DNA of 64,000 nucleotides from Psychrobacillus sp. FSL K6-2836. GTDB lineage: Bacteria > Bacillota > Bacilli > Bacillales_A > Planococcaceae. The notes under the pieces are model-generated. The model was given only the letters and a program-made list of their open reading frames with translations. It searched no databases and had not been told where the DNA came from. The position numbers and the translations under genes were made by a program. The DNA lies in assembly GCF_038003085.1 (NCBI RefSeq), contig NZ_JBBOOM010000001.1, positions 1 through 64,000 of the forward strand, given 5' to 3'. The stretch's first letter is position 1; each line of letters begins with the position of its first letter. Positions 1 to 7,679 of this stretch are shown piece by piece.

Positions 1-1
1 T

Positions 2-742
2 CCAGTGTCATCTAGCGGTCACGTAATGATTGCTAGTGAGATTTTGGGGCTAGGTGAACAAGGATTTACGTTTGCCATATTAACAAATACAGCCTCACTA
101 TTTGCAATACTTTATATTTATAGAAAAGATATCACAAGACTTGCAGTAAATTCACAACTTTATTTGAAAACGAAAAATCTTCGTTATAAGAGTGATTTTC
201 GTTTTGTTTTCTTTGTCGTTATTGGCACTATTCCAGCAGCTGTCCTTGGAATAGTGTTAAGTGACTATATAGCAGAAAATGTTAGTATGACAACGATTGC
301 CGTGATGCTCTTCGTAACCGGGATTGCCTTGTGGTTAATTCGCAATCTAAAAGGTAAAAAAGACGAGCGTGATATTACAATAAAAGATGCTTTCATTGTG
401 GGATTAGGGCAGGCTGTCGCGTTAACGCCAGGGATTAGTCGTTCAGGTGCAACGATTATTTCAGCTATCGCTGTTGGAATGAAACAAGATACGGCACTTC
501 GATTTTCATTTATGTTATATATTCCCGTGAGTCTTGGAGGAGTTATACTAGGGTTCTCTGATTTTCTGAATGAACCGAATAAAGGAGACTTAGCTATTCC
601 GTATTTAGCTGCATTTATTGCAACACTTTTAATGACCTATTTTGCGATGAAGTGGTTTATGGGAATTATGAAAAATGGGAAGCTAGTTTATTTTACATAC
701 TATTGTTTCATCGCAGGAGCATTACTTCTAATTTTCTTCTAA
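2..742 (+). CDS. uppP: Undecaprenyl-diphosphatase (BacA/UppP family), 5' end outside window
   Basis: Integral membrane phosphatase that recycles undecaprenyl pyrophosphate to the monophosphate carrier used for peptidoglycan and teichoic acid synthesis; loss or gain changes bacitracin resistance. The reading frame is open from base 2, where a Pro codon precedes the first motif, so the window cuts the N-terminus off. Two family signatures are visible: PVSSSGH at the very start and PGISRSGATI about 145 residues in; the Arg and Ser residues of the second belong to the active site in this family. Several hydrophobic segments follow and the protein ends at a TAA in a Phe-rich helix. Missing part is probably only about 20-30 residues. 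The amj flippase at 6207, which handles the same carrier lipid, lies 5.5 kb downstream, but nothing shows they are co-expressed. Confidence 0.93.
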   Translation, partial: PVSSSGHVMIASEILGLGEQGFTFAILTNTASLFAILYIYRKDITRLAVNSQLYLKTKNLRYKSDFRFVFFVVIGTIPAAVLGIVLSDYIAENVSMTTIAVMLFVTGIALWLIRNLKGKKDERDITIKDAFIVGLGQAVALTPGISRSGATIISAIAVGMKQDTALRFSFMLYIPVSLGGVILGFSDFLNEPNKGDLAIPYLAAFIATLLMTYFAMKWFMGIMKNGKLVYFTYYCFIAGALLLIFF

Positions 743-854
743 CGGATCTATCGAAATAATGGTAATCATTTAAAAGCGAATGGGTCCCATACTTTAATAT
801 ACTATCACAGTTCCAATTACGAATAACGAAGCACATTTTGAGAAGTTATACTTA

Positions 855-930
855 AATTAACAGGTGCTTTACTTCAAAAAGGGGTAAAGCCTTTTTCTTA
901 TTGAACTATATCGGCAGGTTAGTTGAACAA
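855..930 (+). repeat. Dispersed hairpin repeat, full copy 1
   Basis: Copy of the repeat family described under the copy at 2505. The inner stem GCTTTAC/GTAAAGC is followed by CTTTTTCTTA, so it can also act as an intrinsic terminator after uppP. The first arm is decayed (AAATTAACAGG instead of TTCAACTAACGGG). The second hairpin ends in TTAGTTGAACAAG. Confidence 0.75.
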
Positions 931-987
931 GAAAAATTCTAAAAGTAACGATATAGAGTGTCAGTAGTCGGTGATTGGGGTAGTGAT

Positions 988-1395
988 ATGGGGAAGAAAA
1001 AATGGTTATTACTTAGTATAGTTCTGACAGTAATCTTAATATGGTGGATAAGTAAAACAAGCCATGAAACAACAGTTGTTTATCATTTACCAGAAGGTTT
1101 TAAAGGATGTTTTAATCTATATTTTAACCAACCTAAAGAGAAAGAACTAGAAATCATAGATGATTCCTTGCTATTAACAGTACCTGAAAACGGGAATATT
1201 CTAACTTCATCACCATCAAAGTTTATTACAGATTTAGGGTGGCACAAAAGTAAAGCCTTTTATATAGACAAAGATGGAAAACCAGTCAGTGAAATAAATA
1301 TGATGGAATTTAATAGCGGACTCACTGGGAACGGCAATCCGTTGTCCGAAAGGATGAAGGGAACGTTCGACCCAAATCAAGAACATTGTTATTAA
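988..1395 (+). CDS. Membrane-anchored small protein, DUF6843-like
   Basis: About 135 residues. The start is the ATG at 988, eight bases after a GGGG-type Shine-Dalgarno; an upstream GTG at 958 in the same frame lacks one. One N-terminal membrane segment (LLLSIVLTVILIWWI) follows a Lys-rich start. An extracytoplasmic domain then begins with LPEGFKGCFNLYF and ends in EHCY. The GF-x-G-C-F motif resembles a family of Bacillus proteins of unknown function that I remember as DUF6843; this is recall, not a search. It sits between two copies of the dispersed repeat, like most genes in this stretch. No function can be assigned. Confidence 0.6.
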   Translation: MGKKKWLLLSIVLTVILIWWISKTSHETTVVYHLPEGFKGCFNLYFNQPKEKELEIIDDSLLLTVPENGNILTSSPSKFITDLGWHKSKAFYIDKDGKPVSEINMMEFNSGLTGNGNPLSERMKGTFDPNQEHCY

Positions 1396-1407
1396 CGTTG
1401 CTTCTTC

Positions 1408-1486
1408 TTCAACTAACTGGTGCTTTACTTCAAGCAGAAGTAAAGCTTTTTTTCTTATTGAACAAAACCGGCAGTTTAGTTGAGGA
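1408..1486 (+). repeat. Dispersed hairpin repeat, full copy 2
   Basis: Begins TTCAACTAACTGG, has the inner stem GCTTTAC/GTAAAGC with a long T tract, then TTGAACAAAACC and GCAGTTTAGTTGAG. Lies directly after the gene at 988-1395, where it can serve as its terminator. Confidence 0.8.
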
Positions 1487-1546
1487 GGAAAATTGGAGTT
1501 TTTATGTCGCATTTGACACAATCTGCACAGTAATTAGTTTTCACTT

Positions 1547-1589
1547 TAAAAAATAGTCCCTTCTTAATTAGCTATTAAGAAGGGACTAT
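1547..1589 (-). terminator. Intrinsic terminator of the CatB-like gene
   Basis: Perfect 16-bp stem, arms 1553-1568 and 1574-1589, with a 5-base loop. Read on the minus strand it is followed by a run of T (complement of 1547-1552). It lies about 55 bases past the stop codon at 1643. Confidence 0.85.
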
Positions 1590-1642
1590 GACTTATTAAA
1601 CTTATTCGTTTTTAAATAAAGAGACAATATAAAAATGAAAGA

Positions 1643-2299
1643 TTATGGTTTAATTTCCCTTTTATAAAAGTCATATAATTGGTTAATAGAAGAACTGGAC
1701 ATGATATGACTAGCTCGATCAATTTTTTCACGTTCCCAATCGAACCAACGCATTTCCTGCAACTTTTCGATTTCTTTGTCTGTAAAGCGTTTCTTTATCT
1801 CTTTAGCAGGGTTGCCACCTACTATCGTATATGGTGGGACATCTTTTGCAACGACTGATCCAGCCGCAACAATGGCACCTTCACCAATGGTCACGCCAGG
1901 CATAATCATCGCATTCATGCCAATCCATGCATCATTTTCGATGATTGTATTCCCTTTTGGTTCGTAAGAAGATTCAATTTGTTCCACAAACGGATACACG
2001 GTAATCCATTCAGGATGATGATTGTTATTTCCGCCCATTAAAATAATTACACCACTTGCAATGCATACGTAATTTCCAATAATCAACTTATCTAAATGCC
2101 AACCATAGTCTTCGATGGGGTTAAATAACTTTCTTGATTTTTCATCTCCCCATAGGTATCTAACGCACCCATCTTCAAAATTTTGATTATCGTAATAACC
2201 AGAATAGTAGGAGTACTCCCCTACTTCAATCATAGGGTTGGTGACAATATCTTTTAAATACTTAATTTCAGACCAGTGCTTAAATCGTTGTTGTTTCAT
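1643..2299 (-). CDS. CatB/Vat-type xenobiotic O-acetyltransferase (left-handed beta-helix)
   Basis: Hexapeptide-repeat acetyltransferase of 218 residues, the usual length of CatB/Vat proteins that transfer acetyl from acetyl-CoA to chloramphenicol or streptogramin A. VGEYSYYSGYYDN near residue 28 matches the CatB N-terminal signature. GGNNNHHPEW holds the expected catalytic His, and left-handed helix repeats run from IIENDAWIG to VVAKDVPPYTIVGGNPAKEI. The CatB-like SYYSGYY motif favours chloramphenicol or an unknown hydroxylated substrate over streptogramins. The start ATG follows GAGGG by seven bases. It has its own good promoter, a 17-codon leader ORF, a hairpin just before the ribosome binding site, and a terminator, so it is a single-gene unit that looks inducible by translation stalling. 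Drug specificity cannot be read from the sequence. Confidence 0.85.
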   Translation of the reverse strand: MKQQRFKHWSEIKYLKDIVTNPMIEVGEYSYYSGYYDNQNFEDGCVRYLWGDEKSRKLFNPIEDYGWHLDKLIIGNYVCIASGVIILMGGNNNHHPEWITVYPFVEQIESSYEPKGNTIIENDAWIGMNAMIMPGVTIGEGAIVAAGSVVAKDVPPYTIVGGNPAKEIKKRFTDKEIEKLQEMRWFDWEREKIDRASHIMSSSSINQLYDFYKREIKP

Positions 2300-2310
2300 T
2301 TTTTTCCCTC

Positions 2311-2347
2311 GCTTCTAAGTAGTATAAATCATTTTTTACTTAGAAGC
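2311..2347 (-). promoter_or_regulatory. Leader hairpin next to the catB-like ribosome binding site
   Basis: Arms 2338-2347 and 2311-2320 pair perfectly (GCTTCTAAGT/ACTTAGAAGC, 11 bp counting an inner A-T). The 3' arm ends right before the GAGGG at 2306-2310. The stop codon of the leader ORF lies inside the 5' arm. No T run follows, so translational rather than transcriptional control is the natural reading. Confidence 0.6.
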
Positions 2348-2393
2348 TTAATGCCGTAGCAACATTCTTAAACCGTTTCAAACGACGAACCAT
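2340..2393 (-). CDS. 17-residue leader peptide of the catB-like gene
   Basis: ATG at 2393 preceded by AAGGAT with 7-8 bases spacing; product MVRRLKRFKNVATALSF, stop TAA at 2342-2340. It lies in the 5' UTR between a consensus promoter and the catB-like start. Its last codons (AGC TTC TAA) form the 5' arm of the hairpin that abuts the gene's ribosome binding site. The Arg/Lys pattern (R-R-L-K-R) resembles the positively charged stalling motifs known in macrolide leader peptides such as ErmDL; cat leaders stall on chloramphenicol by a related logic. A drug-stalled ribosome near the end of this ORF would disrupt the hairpin. Role is inferred from layout only; a chance ORF of this size is possible, but start signal, position and stop placement agree. 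Confidence 0.55.
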   Translation of the reverse strand: MVRRLKRFKNVATALSF

Positions 2394-2424
2394 CGTCCTC
2401 ATCCTTTTCCTGTTTGATGGGGAG

Positions 2425-2454
2425 ATTATAACAAATGCATCATCTGTTCGTCAA
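2425..2454 (-). promoter_or_regulatory. Promoter of the catB-like transcript
   Basis: Minus strand TTGACG (2449-2454), 18-base spacer, TATAAT (2425-2430). This gives a 5' UTR of about 120 bases that contains the leader ORF and hairpin. Confidence 0.8.
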
Positions 2455-2504
2455 TTCTTACAGCACAGTTCAACCATAATGTGCAATAAATGAGAAGGTG
2501 AATA

Positions 2505-2583
2505 TTCAACTAACGGGTGCTTTACTTCAAGAAGGAGTGAAGCACTTTTCTTATTGAACTAACAGGGCAGTTTAGTTGAACAA
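2505..2583 (+). repeat. Dispersed hairpin repeat, full copy 3 (reference copy)
   Basis: Best-preserved copy. It reads TTCAACTAACGGGTGC, then TTTACTTCAAGAAGGAGTGAAGC (inner stem), a T-rich stretch, TTATTGAACTAA, and GGCAGTTTAGTTGAAC. The outer arms TTCAACTAA and TTAGTTGAA are inverted repeats. The second half, TTGAACTAA to TTTAGTTGAA, is itself a hairpin and occurs alone elsewhere. Other full copies are near 855, 1408, 9127 and 13437. Confidence 0.85.
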
Positions 2584-2663
2584 GGAGAAAATCAATATTA
2601 AAAAAGACATATCAAGAGACTCCTTATAGGGGAAACTCTGATAATGCCTTTCGACAATTAAAG

Positions 2664-3077
2664 TTATTCTGCGAATAATTTTATATTTTTTATATCTTTA
2701 GTAGAAAGCGATTGTTCTAAAACGATATTCACTTCCTTCATGATGTCAACAATATGCTGCGCTCCACTAGGAGTCAGTACTGCATAAACACTACGTTTAT
2801 CTTCTGCAAGACTAGCTCGTTCTACTGCATGAAAATGGTGTTGCTCAAGTCTTGAAACTAAACGAGAAAGTGCGCTTTGACTAAGTCCTACCATATTCTG
2901 AAGCTCTGATAAACGTAACTGCTTTTCTTCTGTTTCATTTAGAAATATTAATAAATAAAATTCATTTAATCCAAGTTGATATTTTTGTTGGAGTAAATGA
3001 TCAAGAGCGCGTGTAATTCGATTATGGAATTTGGAAAAGTTCATCCATGTATGGATTAATTGTTCAGAATTATTCAT
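2664..3077 (-). CDS. MarR-family transcriptional regulator
   Basis: Winged-helix DNA-binding protein of about 137 residues, normal MarR size. The recognition region is LRLSELQNMVGLSQSALSRLVSRLEQ, followed by the wing with the typical D-K-R motif (LAEDKRSVYAVLTPSG). The ATG at 3077 has GAAAGG eight bases upstream and is preferred to the ATG at 3083, which is only two bases from it. It lies 40 bases downstream of the OYE-family reductase gene, same strand, so the two probably form an operon. A palindrome in the reductase promoter is a good candidate operator for this protein. Ligand unknown; MarR partners of OYE reductases usually sense electrophiles or phenolics. Confidence 0.88.
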   Translation of the reverse strand: MNNSEQLIHTWMNFSKFHNRITRALDHLLQQKYQLGLNEFYLLIFLNETEEKQLRLSELQNMVGLSQSALSRLVSRLEQHHFHAVERASLAEDKRSVYAVLTPSGAQHIVDIMKEVNIVLEQSLSTKDIKNIKLFAE

Positions 3078-3124
3078 TGCCATCGCCTTTCAAAAAATGC
3101 TAAGCCTAGTGTATCATATCATCG

Positions 3125-4171
3125 TTATCGAATGCCTCGAGCATATTGAATTGGCGGGGTAACTTCGCGTGTAATCTCTTTGATCGCGTGTAAACTCCAA
3201 TACGGATCATTCAATATCCCCCTTGCAACGGCGATTAAATCGGCGTCCCCATTAGATAAAGTAGCCTCTGCTACTTGTGGATCACTTAACATACCTACTG
3301 CAATCACTGGCAGTTTAAATTTTTCTTTGAAGGCTCTAGCAAAAGGTACTTGATAGCCAGGATAATTGCCTGGTTTTAAAGAACCTGGAATGCCTTCGCC
3401 ACCAGTTGATACATGGAATATATCGACACCAGCTGTTTTAAATTGCTCAGCTATTTGTAAGGAATGGTCTAATCCGTAACCACCATCAATATATTCAATA
3501 GCAGAAATTCGCATGATTAAAGGCATATCTTCTGGCATGACAGATTTGACTGCATGAATTACTTCTACACCAAATTTCGCGAGATCTTGACCATATTCAT
3601 CTGTACGATTATTAATACTTGGAGACATAAATTGATGTAATAAGTAACCATGCGCGCCATGAAGCTCTATTGTATCAAAGCCTGCAGCTACTGCTCTTCT
3701 AGTAGCTGTTTTAAATTGCTTGATGATTTCCTGAATTTCATCAATTGTTAAAGCATGTGATTGCTTCAATGAACCATTTTTCGTTTCTTCAGGAAGTGCC
3801 TTACCTGCAATGTTAGAAGGTCCAACTGGCTGAACTGCATCCTCAGCTTTTCTTCCTGCGTGAGCAATTTGGATGCCAATTTTGGCACCATATTTATGAA
3901 CTTCAGATACAATACGCTGATATGCTGGTATTTGGATATCATCCCACAAACCTAGATCTTGATTCGTTATTCTTCCCTCAGGTGTTACACTTGTCATTTC
4001 CATAATGATTAATCCAGTGCCACCAACAGCTCTTGATACATAGTGAACGAAGTGCCAATCGTTCGGTATACCATCTTCTTTCTCTACTGAGTATTGACAC
4101 ATTGGTGCCATGATAGTTCGGTTTTTAAGTGTTAAGCCTTTCACTTCGAATGGTGTTCCGATTGTTTTCAT
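3125..4171 (-). CDS. namA: NADPH dehydrogenase, Old Yellow Enzyme family (NamA/YqjM-like)
   Basis: FMN-dependent ene-reductase of 348 residues (B. subtilis YqjM is 338) that reduces activated C=C bonds of unsaturated aldehydes, ketones and nitro compounds. Seen: PMCQYS near residue 22 carrying the YqjM-type Cys that tunes FMN, HGAHGYLLHQFMSP with the FMN/substrate region, and late glycine-rich phosphate-binding segments (FHVSTGGEG, AVARGIL). The His pair that binds the substrate carbonyl is present as HAGRKA and HGAHG. Cytoplasmic. Cotranscribed with the following marR gene. Its promoter carries an inverted repeat over the start of transcription. Confidence 0.92.
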   Translation of the reverse strand: MKTIGTPFEVKGLTLKNRTIMAPMCQYSVEKEDGIPNDWHFVHYVSRAVGGTGLIIMEMTSVTPEGRITNQDLGLWDDIQIPAYQRIVSEVHKYGAKIGIQIAHAGRKAEDAVQPVGPSNIAGKALPEETKNGSLKQSHALTIDEIQEIIKQFKTATRRAVAAGFDTIELHGAHGYLLHQFMSPSINNRTDEYGQDLAKFGVEVIHAVKSVMPEDMPLIMRISAIEYIDGGYGLDHSLQIAEQFKTAGVDIFHVSTGGEGIPGSLKPGNYPGYQVPFARAFKEKFKLPVIAVGMLSDPQVAEATLSNGDADLIAVARGILNDPYWSLHAIKEITREVTPPIQYARGIR

Positions 4172-4195
4172 AAATAACTAACCCCCTATAAATAA

Positions 4196-4247
4196 AATGC
4201 ATGCACATGCATGTATTTATAATAATGTAATTACTAGTCAATTGCAA
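4196..4247 (-). promoter_or_regulatory. namA-marR promoter with palindromic operator
   Basis: Minus strand TTGCAA (4242-4247), 17-base spacer, TATTAT (4219-4224). Immediately downstream, 4196-4217 is a near-palindrome built on ATGCATGT/GCATGCAT, placed where a MarR repressor would block initiation. Confidence 0.6.
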
Positions 4248-4815
4248 AATAAAAGAAATGAAACCTTTCTCTAAATAAACAGTAGGAGCAGTATAGTATT
4301 TTATAACTAATTGATACTCACTTTAACATTCGGTGAAGGTTAGTTGAACAGTGATGTTTAACTTGTGTTCAACAATCGGGCCAGATTGTTGAGTAACTTA
4401 TTTGAGGATATATAATTAGCTGTAGGTTATTGACGTGGATTTAGTCTACACCTCGAATATCGGGCAGTCTTTATCCAAATTATTAATAGGAATGTAACTA
4501 TGGTTGTATTACGTCGAGGTTAAACAAAAGATGATGTAGTTAACATAGTAAAGACTTTTTCTTATTGAACTAATGAATCAGTTTAGTTGAAGAAGGAGTA
4601 CTTTGAAATAGTATAGAATAAGTTAATATATGTAAATTAACAATTGGATCGGTGTTATAAAGGGTGTTGTGAATAACAACTTGAAAAGAAGATTAAAATT
4701 CTAAGTTCTATTCAGAACAAGCTTTCAAACTTGATAAAAACTTCTGAAGAAGAGAAAAATACCTATTTACGTTATTTCATAAACTAAACAGAATGATCAA
4801 TAAAAAAAGAGGTTT
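4248..4815. other. Gene-poor stretch with repeat fragments and a coding remnant
   Basis: Holds scattered fragments of the dispersed repeat: GTTAGTTGAACAGTG near 4340, and a 3' half at 4547-4592 with T tract, TTATTGAACTAA and CAGTTTAGTTGAA. Plus-strand 4692-4788 is a 3' remnant of about 30 codons (ending NTYLRYFIN and a stop) without a start codon. Nothing else is recognisable. Confidence 0.5.
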
Positions 4816-4833
4816 ATGAAAGGGGATATAAAA

Positions 4834-5757
4834 ATGAGTTTACAAATTTACAGCAAAAAACGTTCTTTACAAAGTTATCTTTTTGAAAAATATTTAACTT
4901 TGCGTAATACAAAAAAGGGGTTTTCCACTATTGAAAACACCTCACAGTTCGTAAAACAAAGGGGGACCGAAAATATTAAGCCCTACGCTATAGGGAATGC
5001 TAAATTTTCCAGCGATATTAAGGAGCAAGTAATTGAGGACATGAAGGTTTTCACATTAAATGACCAAAATTCTTTGAAACAAAAAGTAATTCTCTATATT
5101 CATGGAGGTGCTTGGACTAATCAACCACTAATTTTTCACTGGAGGTTCATGGATAAAATGGCTCAGTCATTAAATGCAAAAATTATTGCTCCTATTTATC
5201 CTAAAGTACCTAATTTTAGTTATCAGCACACCTACCCAAAACTCTTAAACCTATATAATGAAATTCTTGGAACCGTTGAAAGTCCTAATCAATTGACCAT
5301 AATGGGGGATTCGGCAGGTGGAAATATATCACTTGGTTTGGCACATCTTTTAAAAACGAATAACATACCACAACCAAAAGATATCATTTTGCTATCTGCC
5401 TGTGTTGATATGGGGCTTGATAATCCACTTATACCTGAATATGAAAAAAAGGACCCAATGTTGGCTGTTGGAGGAATGGAAGTGATTACAAGGATTTGGG
5501 CAGCTGATAAGAACATAGATGACCCATTAATTAGTCCTATCTACGGTAACTTTAAAGGACTTGGGAAAATCACTCACTTTATTGGAACACACGAAGGTTT
5601 ATATCCAGATGCTATAAAACTTGAAGAAAAACTAACAGAGCAAGGAATTGAGAACAATACTTTTGTTTATCCAAAAATGAATCATGTGTTTGTTGTAATG
5701 CCAATCCCTGAAGCTAAAGATGCTCAACAAAAAATTATTGAGATCATTAATAACTAA
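4834..5757 (+). CDS. Alpha/beta-hydrolase, HSL-like esterase/lipase
   Basis: About 307 residues. Seen: oxyanion-hole motif HGGAW near residue 90, nucleophile elbow GDSAGGN near 155, and a late MNHVF His. With an Asp near DDPLISP these make a Ser-Asp-His triad typical of the hormone-sensitive-lipase (alpha/beta hydrolase fold-3) group, which hydrolyses short acyl esters. The start is the ATG at 4834, eight bases after AAAGGGG; the ATG at 4816 has a poorer signal. No signal peptide, so cytoplasmic. It stands alone, and the substrate is unknown. Confidence 0.82.
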   Translation: MSLQIYSKKRSLQSYLFEKYLTLRNTKKGFSTIENTSQFVKQRGTENIKPYAIGNAKFSSDIKEQVIEDMKVFTLNDQNSLKQKVILYIHGGAWTNQPLIFHWRFMDKMAQSLNAKIIAPIYPKVPNFSYQHTYPKLLNLYNEILGTVESPNQLTIMGDSAGGNISLGLAHLLKTNNIPQPKDIILLSACVDMGLDNPLIPEYEKKDPMLAVGGMEVITRIWAADKNIDDPLISPIYGNFKGLGKITHFIGTHEGLYPDAIKLEEKLTEQGIENNTFVYPKMNHVFVVMPIPEAKDAQQKIIEIINN

Positions 5758-6206
5758 GTACGGTATTTCAACTGTAAATTAAGAATGCTTGAACTAAATT
5801 TTAGGCAGCATCTTTGTTTTTAATTTCGCTAATATTAATAAGGGTAGACACGTAGAGGCTTTCTAAATTTTTCATTTCAGATAGGGCGATACATTATCAT
5901 TATTTTGACTAGTAATATTCATAGATATTACTTTTAATAAGTCATTCCCTGTAATGTCTTCAGATGGAATGCCAATTTGCTGAGAAATTTCATTGAGAAG
6001 TGGAGCTGGAATCTTGGTATATAGGGAAGGACCATTGGGAAACCTCTAAAATTGGAGGTGCAGGTTAGTTAAAAAAGGTTCTAGTGCTGAATTATATAAA
6101 ACACTTAGGAAACAATATCTAATTCTATTTCGTTTATATAAAGTAAATGAGAGATAGGGACAAAAAGTCGGGAAACTATTTCAAACAAATATAAGTGGAG
6201 CAGGTA
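5758..6206. other. Intergenic stretch with a minus-strand gene remnant
   Basis: On the minus strand, roughly 6049 to 5878, an open stretch of about 55 codons reads like real protein (PAPLLNEISQQIGIP, then SEDITGNDLLK) but has a stop upstream and no start codon. It is followed by an ATGA overlap with a second 25-codon ORF. I take this as the tail of a lost gene of unknown family. A short GGTTAGTT repeat fragment lies near 6063. No promoter was recognised for the next gene. Confidence 0.4.
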
Positions 6207-7028
6207 ATGTCTTTGGAATTTTTCACAACGCAATTAGTAATGATTGCATTATTTATCTTAATAATTCATTCAATTGAGACCTTAGCTTATTCAGTACGTT
6301 TATCGGGGGCAAGAGTGAAGCTATTAGCATCGGCACTTTCCCTATTTAATGTGATGGTAATGGTTTCAAGGCTAGCAAATATGATGCAACAACCTTTTAC
6401 GGGAAGCTTGATTGATAATGCACCAAAAGAAAATGCTCTAGAATATGTCGAAAGTCAGTATCGAATTCTAATTGGTTCTGCAACATTAGGCACAATATTA
6501 GGTTTACTTTTGTTACCAACATTTATTGCTGTTTTTTCGAGAGCAATCATTCATTTAGCAGAAGAACGAGGTTCGATTCCAGCGTTATTGAAAAAAGGAT
6601 TTACATTTTCATATTTAAGACGTGTAAAAAAGCATATTCATCTCCCTAGATATACATATTTAAAAGATATGAGTTGGCAAGATATACCTATCAAATTATT
6701 TTGCATTAATATATTAATTACAGCAATTTATACTATAGGAGTTTTATCTGCACTATATGCAGCTTTGCTTGCACCTGAACGAGCAACAACTGCTGTTATG
6801 GCATCCGGTTTAATAAATGGTATCGCTACAATCTTACTAATTGTATTTATTGACCCAAAAATTTCAATCTTAGCAGATGATGTAATTAACAAAAAAGGGA
6901 ACTATGTCACATTAAAAAATGCTTCTATTATGATGGTTACATCAAGATTGTTAGGAACACTTTTAGCTCAGGTCTTATTCATTCCAGGTGCAAAGTATAT
7001 TGCTTGGTTTACGCAGTTCCTTATGTAG
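6207..7028 (+). CDS. amj: Lipid II flippase Amj (YdaH/DUF2837 family)
   Basis: Polytopic membrane protein of about 273 residues. It matches by eye the Amj family, the alternate to MurJ that moves lipid II across the membrane in Bacillus and is induced by cell-envelope stress. Hydrophobic segments lie near residues 5-25, 35-55, 90-115, 165-190, 195-220 and 240-265. Family-like motifs are ETLAYSVRLSGAR near the N-terminus and a Pro/Asp segment FIDPKISILADDV near 220. The ATG at 6207 has GGAG six bases upstream; the GTG at 6195 overlaps that site. It is the first of a run of plus-strand genes separated by the dispersed repeat. Confidence 0.85.
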   Translation: MSLEFFTTQLVMIALFILIIHSIETLAYSVRLSGARVKLLASALSLFNVMVMVSRLANMMQQPFTGSLIDNAPKENALEYVESQYRILIGSATLGTILGLLLLPTFIAVFSRAIIHLAEERGSIPALLKKGFTFSYLRRVKKHIHLPRYTYLKDMSWQDIPIKLFCINILITAIYTIGVLSALYAALLAPERATTAVMASGLINGIATILLIVFIDPKISILADDVINKKGNYVTLKNASIMMVTSRLLGTLLAQVLFIPGAKYIAWFTQFLM

Positions 7029-7080
7029 TTTGATTTCGTCTGAAATCATAGTAATAGAACATAGGGCTGCTTAGACAGTT

Positions 7081-7124
7081 CTTTTTTCTTCTTCAGCAAA
7101 CACAGCAGTTTAGTTGAAGAAGGA
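7081..7124 (+). repeat. Dispersed repeat, partial copy (3' half)
   Basis: T-rich stretch, CTTCAGCAAACACAG, then CAGTTTAGTTGAAGAAGGA. Lies between amj and the next acetyltransferase. Confidence 0.65.
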
Positions 7125-7192
7125 TTATCCCCTAAGATTATCGAATTGATTTATGAGAAGGGGTGTAGAATATGAAATGATTTATAGAAAAT

Positions 7193-7642
7193 ATGAATGA
7201 AGAAATAGCAAAAGATACACTTGGCTGGGAATATGAAAAACCCTACGATTTTTACAATAATGAAATAACAGATGAAGAAATGAAGGAAAGACTCGATGGT
7301 TCATACTATGTACTTGTTAATGATCAGAAAGAATTATTTGGATTTTTTTGTACTGGAGAGAATGCTCAAGTTCCTTTTGGGAAAAACATTGGTGTTTATT
7401 CAGATGAATCGATTGATATGGGATTAGGCATGAACCCTAAAATTGTGGGCAAAGGTAATGGTTTTGAATTTTGTTCTTTTATTCTTCGTTATATTGAAGA
7501 AAACTATATAGATAGCCCAATTCGATTAACTGTGGCAAAGTTCAATCAAAGAGCTATTCATCTATATGAAAAGCTTGGTTTTATTAAGAAAGACGAATTT
7601 AGCACGGATTTTGCAGAGTTTATGACGATGATTAAAAAGTAA
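7193..7642 (+). CDS. GNAT-family acetyltransferase, start region apparently frameshifted
   Basis: About 149 residues with a GNAT core: the acetyl-CoA pyrophosphate-binding segment is represented by NPKIVGKGNGFEFC and the C-terminal part by AKFNQRAIHLYEKLGF, typical of RimI-like enzymes. The ATG at 7193 has no Shine-Dalgarno. A strong one (AAGGGG, 7158) precedes ATG at 7172 and 7177, but those frames stop after 2 and 7 codons. The 7177 frame (MIYRKYE) looks like the real N-terminus of such proteins, and a one-base shift would join it to the main frame. The gene is therefore probably frameshifted in its first ten codons, or is translated weakly from 7193. Substrate unknown. Confidence 0.6.
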   Translation: MNEEIAKDTLGWEYEKPYDFYNNEITDEEMKERLDGSYYVLVNDQKELFGFFCTGENAQVPFGKNIGVYSDESIDMGLGMNPKIVGKGNGFEFCSFILRYIEENYIDSPIRLTVAKFNQRAIHLYEKLGFIKKDEFSTDFAEFMTMIKK

Positions 7643-7647
7643 AACTA

Positions 7648-7672
7648 ATGAGGACTTTACTTCAAGAAGGGG
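7648..7672 (+). repeat. Dispersed repeat, short fragment supplying an RBS
   Basis: ACTTTACTTCAAGAAGGGG: the inner part of the repeat. Its AAGGGG is the ribosome binding site of the next ORF. Confidence 0.5.
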
Positions 7673-7679
7673 AAATACA

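Noticed and set aside
2320-2337. Second mini-ORF (ATG ATT TAT ACT ACT TAG) in the catB-like leader loop
   Set aside because: No Shine-Dalgarno and only five codons; the 17-codon ORF upstream is the better leader.
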